NCBI RefSeq assembly: GCF_000586555.1
Contig: NZ_AZUC01000058.1
Coordinates: 25,016 to 89,015, forward strand
Direction of reading: 5' to 3'
Length of the DNA: 64,000 nt
Source of the DNA: Sporosarcina sp. D27
GTDB lineage: Bacteria > Bacillota > Bacilli > Bacillales_A > Planococcaceae
The translations under genes and the position numbers were made by a program. Positions 59,572-64,000 of the stretch are shown here, one piece after another (the first letter of the stretch is position 1; each line of letters opens with the position of its first letter). The notes under the pieces were generated by a model that ran no database searches, was not told the origin of the DNA, and was given only the letters and a program-made list of their open reading frames with translations.

Positions 59572-60264
59572 GTGGAAGGGCTCGACATTGAACTGATTAC
59601 TAAATTGAGTATTTCTGCCGTGCTAGGTCTGGTCATTGGACTGGAAAGAGAATTGAAACGGAAACCACTTGGACTAAAAACAAGTTTAGTTATTTCGATT
59701 GTCAGCTGTTTGCTGACAATCGTCTCAATTGAATCCGCTTATTCGTTTCCTGACAGCAATGGCGTGAGAATTCAAATGGATCCTTTGCGTCTTGCTGCCC
59801 AAATTGTATCAGGAATCGGTTTTCTCGGAGCAGGAGTTATTTTACGTCGTGGGAACGAGCGGATTTCCGGTCTAACGACAGCAGCTTTAATCTGGGGAGC
59901 AGCAGGTATTGGAATTGCAGTAGGTGCGGGATTTTATGTCGAGGCAATATTTGGCGTATTGCTATTATTATTGAGTGTTGAACTTATTCCATATTTAACT
60001 ACGAAATTTGGTCCGAAGAGACTTCGACGAAGAGATTTAACTTTCCGGATTACAGTAAATGATCCTAAAAGCATCGAAACTGTGATGACTGGTTTAGAAC
60101 AACAAAAATTTATCATTAACCAGTCCCGCATTAAAGATTTGCCTGAAGAAAACGTTCATTTACTTGAAATAAAATCTAAAGTTAGTGCAAAGCGCACACT
60201 TCCTGAGGTCTACTATCTTATAAAAAAGATGGATCACGTTCATACAGTGGAAATTATAAGCTGA
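59572..60264 (+). CDS. MgtC/SapB family membrane protein
   Basis: 230 residues. The N-terminal membrane domain (four to five helices, residues 1-140) carries the family hallmarks LGLVIGLERELKRKPLGLKT near 17, GIGFLGAGVILRR near 83 and GLTTAALIWGAAGIGIAVGA near 102. The C-terminal ~85 residues are cytosolic and resemble an ACT-like regulatory domain (LTFRITVNDPKSIETVMTGL). MgtC proteins relate to magnesium homeostasis and ATP synthase control in other bacteria. GGAGGTGGG supports the GTG start. It lies 30 bp after the isomerase-like gene. Confidence 0.9.
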   Translation: MEGLDIELITKLSISAVLGLVIGLERELKRKPLGLKTSLVISIVSCLLTIVSIESAYSFPDSNGVRIQMDPLRLAAQIVSGIGFLGAGVILRRGNERISGLTTAALIWGAAGIGIAVGAGFYVEAIFGVLLLLLSVELIPYLTTKFGPKRLRRRDLTFRITVNDPKSIETVMTGLEQQKFIINQSRIKDLPEENVHLLEIKSKVSAKRTLPEVYYLIKKMDHVHTVEIIS

Positions 60265-60280
60265 CGGCGAGGAGATTAGT

Positions 60281-61060
60281 ATGCAAAAAGGATATATATT
60301 TGATCTGGACGGAACAATCTATTTAAGTAATGAACTAATTGAAGGCGCACAAGAGGCGATTACAGAGTTACGAGATCGTGGAGATAAGGTAGTGTTCTTA
60401 ACAAACAAGTCCATCGCCAGAAGAAAAGACTATGTAGAAAAGTTAAATGGTCTTGGAATTCAAGTGTCTTTGGAAGAAGTTGTTAACTCTAATTATATTA
60501 CCGCCCACTATTTAAAGAAGAAAATGAAATCTAACGAAAAAGTATTCGTGATAGGTGAAGAACCACTATTTGAAGAGTTATTAGAAGAAGGTATTTTACT
60601 AACTCCGAGTTGGGAGGACGCTAAATTTGTAGTGCTCGGCTGGGATCGATCATTTACTTATGAAAAAATTAATGCTGCTTTTCAAGCATGGAAGAATGGT
60701 GCAATCTTAATAGCAACAAATCCGGACCGTACTTGCCCTGTGGAGGACGGTGAACTTCCGGATTGTGCGGCAATGATAGGGGCGCTCGAAGCCGTTACAG
60801 GCGAACCAATTACTGCAATTACAGGAAAGCCATCAGCACTCATGGCTGAATTTGTTATGAAAACAGTTCTTGGCATGGCACCGAACCAATGCATTATGGT
60901 TGGGGACAGGCTTGAGACGGATATTAAAATGGCGAATATTGCTGGAATGACATCAGTACTTGTACTTACTGGAATTACAAATGAGGAAGCGCTGAAAAAT
61001 GCCTCTATTCAACCAGATCATGTTTTGGCAAGCGTCGCTGCGATTCCGTCAGCAGTTTAG
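60281..61060 (+). CDS. HAD superfamily subfamily IIA phosphatase (NagD/AraL-like)
   Basis: Cytosolic phosphatase of 259 residues. Motif I FDLDGTIYLS (residues about 7-16), motif II VVFLTNKS near 40, a C2-type cap, motif III lysine in ITGKPSALM near 183 and motif IV MVGDRLETDIKMAN near 205. This group dephosphorylates small phosphometabolites such as p-nitrophenyl phosphate, sugar phosphates or glycerol 3-phosphate. GGCGAGGAG lies before the ATG. It is 16 bp after the MgtC gene and convergent with glpP, with adjoining stop codons. A role in glycerol phosphate turnover is only suggested by position. Confidence 0.88.
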   Translation: MQKGYIFDLDGTIYLSNELIEGAQEAITELRDRGDKVVFLTNKSIARRKDYVEKLNGLGIQVSLEEVVNSNYITAHYLKKKMKSNEKVFVIGEEPLFEELLEEGILLTPSWEDAKFVVLGWDRSFTYEKINAAFQAWKNGAILIATNPDRTCPVEDGELPDCAAMIGALEAVTGEPITAITGKPSALMAEFVMKTVLGMAPNQCIMVGDRLETDIKMANIAGMTSVLVLTGITNEEALKNASIQPDHVLASVAAIPSAV

Positions 61061-61624
61061 TTATAATTCCAAGTTCCACATATCAGGATTACCTGATGAG
61101 ACTGCCAATGCTCCTACTTTTAGTGCGTCGTGTACTTCGGAGATTTCTGTGATCAGTCCTCCTGCAATTACTGGATAATTAAGCGTTCTAGATAGTTGAT
61201 CAATCACTTTTGGGATAACACCTGGCATGATTTCAATCGCATCAGGTCGACTGGTATTTGTCATTTCAATCCCTTTCGTAACGGCACCCCCATCTAGCAG
61301 GAAAATCCGTTGAATCGTCATAAGCCCTAGTTCAGAAGCAGACTTGATGAGATGGCTTTTAGTTGTAATAATACCCGTCGGTTTCCAAGTTTCAGCTACA
61401 TATTTCATAGCACTTTTAGAGTTGGATATCCCATCGATGAAGTCTAAATGTAAAAAAACTTGTTTGCCGGCCTCTTGAAGACGGGTAATGTATACACCAG
61501 TAGACAGTAGATCACCTGTTAATAGAAAAACTATATTTACTTTGCTTTTAATTGCCAATTCTAAATTTTTTTCGGACTGTACAGATGCAATCATCTGTGA
61601 TTCTACTAAGTCAACAAGATTCAT
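61061..61624 (-). CDS. glpP: glycerol-3-phosphate responsive antiterminator GlpP
   Basis: RNA-binding regulator of 187 residues that, when bound to glycerol 3-phosphate, prevents termination in leaders of glp genes and stabilises their mRNA. Family features: VESQMIASVQSEKNLELAIK at the N-terminus, NIVFLLTGDLLSTGVYITRL near 30, VFLHLDFIDGISNSKSAMKY near 56, IITTKSHLIKSASELGLMTI near 85, RPDAIEIMPGVIPKVID near 128 and VIAGGLITEISEVHDALKVG near 150. AAAGGATGG precedes the ATG. It is divergent from glpD, whose leader holds a fitting terminator. Confidence 0.94.
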   Translation of the reverse strand: MNLVDLVESQMIASVQSEKNLELAIKSKVNIVFLLTGDLLSTGVYITRLQEAGKQVFLHLDFIDGISNSKSAMKYVAETWKPTGIITTKSHLIKSASELGLMTIQRIFLLDGGAVTKGIEMTNTSRPDAIEIMPGVIPKVIDQLSRTLNYPVIAGGLITEISEVHDALKVGALAVSSGNPDMWNLEL

Positions 61625-61708
61625 GGGACCATCCTTTCGATTAACAGACTTTATCTAGTATACCATGCTGATGAATGAACTGAATACGGCCAGAGACGAT
61701 GAGAACGG

Positions 61709-61755
61709 CCATTACAATTAACTGCATGGATGCGGGTTTTATTGTGATGGTTTTT
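61709..61755 (+). terminator. GlpP-type leader terminator before glpD
   Basis: CCATTACAAT (61709-61718) pairs over ten bases with ATTGTGATGG (61741-61750, one G-T pair) and is followed by five T. It lies 33 bp before the glpD start, between glpD and its upstream promoter region, and is the expected target of GlpP. Confidence 0.75.
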
Positions 61756-61788
61756 AATTTGAAATTAGAATCAAAGGAGAGGATACGG

Positions 61789-63429
61789 GTGAATAGTTTC
61801 TCGTTTAAACAGAGGAAAAACATATTTAACGAGTTATCAACAGCTTCATATGACGTCATTGTTGTAGGGGGTGGAATTACGGGTTCTGGTATTACTTTAG
61901 ATGCAACGACAAGAGGGTTGAAAACGCTACTCGTGGAAATGCAAGATTTTGCTGCGGGAACATCTAGCCGCTCCACAAAATTAGTACATGGTGGATTGCG
62001 TTACTTGAAACAATTCGAAATAAAAATGGTCGCAGACGTAGGCAAAGAACGTGCAATCGTATACGAAAATGCTCCGCATGTAACACATCCGGAATGGATG
62101 TTGTTGCCGTTTTATAAAGGAGGTACATTTGGGAAATACTCTACATCCTTTGGACTTCGAGTATATGATTTTCTTGCTGGAGTTAAAAGGACGGAACGTA
62201 GAAGAATGCTAACTAAAGAGGAAGTACTAGGGCACGAACCTTTGTTAAACAGTGAGGGGTTAGTTGGTGGAGGAGAATACGTAGAATATCGCACAGATGA
62301 CGCACGCTTGACGATTGAAGTGGCGAAAAAAGCTTACGAGCAAGGTGCGGATTTGTTGAATTACGCTAAAGTATCCAACTTTATATATGATCAGTCTGGT
62401 AAGATTAAGGGCATTGAAGTAATCGATCAGTTGACAGGGACGAAGTTTATAGCGAACGGTTCCGTTATCGTCAACGCAGCAGGTCCATGGGTGGAACAAG
62501 TAATTGAGATGGACGAAAAAATAACAGGAAAGAGCCTATTATTGACGAAGGGTGTCCATCTCGTCTTCGATCGCCAGAAGTTACCACTTCATCAACCGAT
62601 TTACTTTGATACGCCGGATGGCAGAATGATCTTCGCGATTCCACGTAATGGTAAAACATATGTGGGGACGACAGATACTGTATTCCATGAAAACCTCAAG
62701 AACCCTGGAATTACACTGGAGGACAAAGAGTACATTCTTCAGTCGATTACAAAGATGTTCCCAGATGCTTCTATTAGAATGTCTGATATAGAATCGACTT
62801 GGGCTGGCGTACGTCCGCTGATTCAACAAGAGGGTAAAGGGCCATCTGAAATTTCTAGGAAAGATGAAGTATGGACGTCTAAAACGGGCTTGTTAACCAT
62901 TGCAGGAGGAAAATTGACTGGGTACCGAAAAATGGCGCAATCCATTACTGATACCATCTGTAAGCGGCTGAAAGCACAAGGTATAGAATCAGGGCCATGT
63001 GTAACGAAAACGTTACGTCTTTCAGGTGGAGAATTCAAAAAATCAAGTGTTTACCATCCCTATGTAGAAGATTGTGCAAAGGAACTGACGAAACTTGGTC
63101 TAACCTTTCAAGATGGACTCAATATTGCTTCCATGTATGGTACGAATACGAACCAAGTCGCAGAACTCGTGAGTCGTGTAATCCCATCTAGTCGACTTCC
63201 TCTCGCTATCCAGCTGACACTGCTCTATTCGATTGAATATGAGATGGCGATGACACCAGTTGACTACTTCATGCGCAGAACGGGGGCCATATTCTTTGAT
63301 ATACACTGGGTCGAACAATGGAAAAAGGATGTCATTTCTTATATGAAGTTAGTTTTTAATTGGTCAAGTGAACAAACGAGCCAGTATAGTGATGAACTAG
63401 AAGCAAGGCTAGCAGAAGCGAAGGGGTAA
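61789..63429 (+). CDS. glpD: aerobic glycerol-3-phosphate dehydrogenase GlpD
   Basis: FAD-dependent membrane-associated dehydrogenase that oxidises glycerol 3-phosphate to dihydroxyacetone phosphate and passes electrons to menaquinone. 546 residues with the FAD dinucleotide fold VIVVGGGITGSGITLDATTR (about 24), ASGTSSR-like FAAGTSSRSTKLVHGGLRYL near 57, RMIFAIPRNGKTYVGTTDTV near 285 and AGGKLTGYRKMAQ near 370, then the C-terminal GlpD domain. The GTG at 61789 has AAAGGAGAGG six nucleotides upstream; the frame is open further upstream only through the leader terminator. Controlled by GlpP by inference. Confidence 0.95.
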   Translation: MNSFSFKQRKNIFNELSTASYDVIVVGGGITGSGITLDATTRGLKTLLVEMQDFAAGTSSRSTKLVHGGLRYLKQFEIKMVADVGKERAIVYENAPHVTHPEWMLLPFYKGGTFGKYSTSFGLRVYDFLAGVKRTERRRMLTKEEVLGHEPLLNSEGLVGGGEYVEYRTDDARLTIEVAKKAYEQGADLLNYAKVSNFIYDQSGKIKGIEVIDQLTGTKFIANGSVIVNAAGPWVEQVIEMDEKITGKSLLLTKGVHLVFDRQKLPLHQPIYFDTPDGRMIFAIPRNGKTYVGTTDTVFHENLKNPGITLEDKEYILQSITKMFPDASIRMSDIESTWAGVRPLIQQEGKGPSEISRKDEVWTSKTGLLTIAGGKLTGYRKMAQSITDTICKRLKAQGIESGPCVTKTLRLSGGEFKKSSVYHPYVEDCAKELTKLGLTFQDGLNIASMYGTNTNQVAELVSRVIPSSRLPLAIQLTLLYSIEYEMAMTPVDYFMRRTGAIFFDIHWVEQWKKDVISYMKLVFNWSSEQTSQYSDELEARLAEAKG

Positions 63430-63492
63430 GTTTACTTGCTAGTCGTTTAGGGAAAAATAAGGACAGCCTTGAAGTAGAGGAGGAATTATTCA

Positions 63493-63879
63493 ATGAGCAC
63501 ATATGTTAAAGAAACAACTAAAACACGAAACGAAGCGATACAAGCGATTGAAGCATCCTTGCAAGAAGCAAAATTTGGAGTGCTTTGGAACTTTGACCTG
63601 AGTGCAAAACTTGAGGAGAAAGGGGTTCAACCACCAGCGCCGTATACAATTCTTGAAGTGTGTAACCCTTCTATCGCAGCCAACGTATTGAATGAGAATT
63701 TACTAGCAGGTGCTTTCTTACCGTGTAAGATTGTCGTGTTTGAAGAAGATGAAGTAATCAAGATTGCCATGCCATTGCCAACGAAACTGATGGGAGAATT
63801 TGGGGACGAGCGCATTCTTACCACGGCAAAAGAAGTGGAGCAGCAACTGATTACATGTATTGATCAAGCTGCTGAATAA
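63493..63879 (+). CDS. DUF302 family protein
   Basis: 128 residues, cytosolic. The DUF302 core is visible as EAIQAIEASLQEAKFGVLWN near 15, DLSAKLEEKGV near 36, YTILEVCNPSIAANVLN near 51, GAFLPCKIVVFEEDEVIKI near 74 and MPLPTKLMGEF near 95. The family has an alpha/beta fold of unknown function, often met near redox or metal-stress genes. GTAGAGGAGG lies before the ATG at 63493. It is 63 bp after glpD and followed by a terminator, so it may be co-transcribed with glpD. Confidence 0.88.
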   Translation: MSTYVKETTKTRNEAIQAIEASLQEAKFGVLWNFDLSAKLEEKGVQPPAPYTILEVCNPSIAANVLNENLLAGAFLPCKIVVFEEDEVIKIAMPLPTKLMGEFGDERILTTAKEVEQQLITCIDQAAE

Positions 63880-63894
63880 GGCCTGAAATATTAT

Positions 63895-63922
63895 AAACGC
63901 CTCCTTGGATGGAGGCGTTTTT
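63895..63922 (+). terminator. terminator after the DUF302 gene
   Basis: AAACGCCTCC and GGAGGCGTTT form a perfect stem with a six-base loop and T tail. The last 78 bases of the window show no feature. Confidence 0.92.
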
Positions 63923-64000
63923 ACTTTGTTAGAGAATAGAAGAGCTGGATACGTTGCTGCATGTTTATTAAGCTTATATCTTACTCATAAATCACGGAAA

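Overview
The window looks like chromosome of a low-to-mid GC Gram-positive bacterium of the Bacillales, most likely Planococcaceae (Sporosarcina-like). The evidence is AGGAGG-type ribosome binding sites on nearly every gene, sigma-A promoters with 16-18 bp spacers, frequent GTG and TTG starts, lipoprotein signals, and Bacillus-type regulators and systems (RocB, GlpP antiterminator, cre-like sites, PhoP-type direct repeats, a purine riboswitch). This assignment is an inference from style and gene content. No rRNA, tRNA, CRISPR array, prophage or intact insertion sequence was seen.

Layout. 1-2.2 kb: a LacI-type repressor (cut by the left edge) divergent from the nucleoside transporter nupC. 2.2-2.75 kb: a tandem array of ~205 bp repeats. 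2.97-5.97 kb: membrane proteins plus a membrane-anchored PstS-like phosphate-binding protein, with signs of duplication and decay. 6.4-9.0 kb: a DUF1116 protein with an MFS transporter. 9.06-14.7 kb: a four-gene arginine/methylarginine set (RocB, amino-acid permease, two amidinotransferase-fold hydrolases) divergent from an IclR regulator. 14.8-18.3 kb: GNAT, a PduO-like protein, a TSUP transporter, and rsgA behind an apparent leader-peptide attenuator. 18.7-26.3 kb: a pRiA4b ORF-3/SEC-C protein, an aminotransferase pseudogene, an ankyrin-TPR protein, a PfkB kinase, an MFS transporter and a GGDEF-EAL protein. 26.6-32.0 kb: a glycerophosphodiesterase lipoprotein divergent from a ugpCAEB glycerol-phosphate ABC importer, separated by four Pho-box-like repeats. 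32.3-33.5 kb: a second, inverted array of the ~205 bp repeat. 33.6-41.6 kb: an M24 peptidase, hutG-gltS with a divergent LysR regulator, then a guanine-class riboswitch followed by a purine permease and adenine deaminase. 41.9-44.5 kb: polysaccharide deacetylase, DedA protein, diacylglycerol-glucosyltransferase-like enzyme. 44.9-47.3 kb: an unassigned transporter with an amidohydrolase. 47.6-52.3 kb: an N-acylamino-acid racemase, M20 hydrolase and RpiR regulator divergent from a YfcC-type transporter. 52.6-56.8 kb: abgB-abgT-abgA. 57.4-61.1 kb: MFS transporter, sugar isomerase-like protein, MgtC and a HAD phosphatase. 61.1-63.9 kb: glpP, glpD and a DUF302 protein.

How it fits together. Most of the window is a scavenging region. 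Pairs or small operons of one importer plus one or two hydrolases are each placed next to their own regulator and handle purines and nucleosides, arginine derivatives, formiminoglutamate/glutamate, N-acyl amino acids, aminobenzoyl-glutamate and glycerol phosphodiesters. Glycerol 3-phosphate brought in by UgpBAEC can be oxidised by GlpD. Carbon control is suggested by cre-like sites at nupC, the 44.9 kb transporter and the 57.4 kb transporter.

The most unusual element is the leader of rsgA. A short promoter-proximal leader ORF overlaps one arm of a ~21 bp antiterminator that competes with a strong intrinsic terminator. This predicts that the ribosome-assembly GTPase is switched on when leader translation fails or stalls early. 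The second is the nested repeat family (20-21 nt subunits inside ~205 nt units) present at two loci in opposite orientation.
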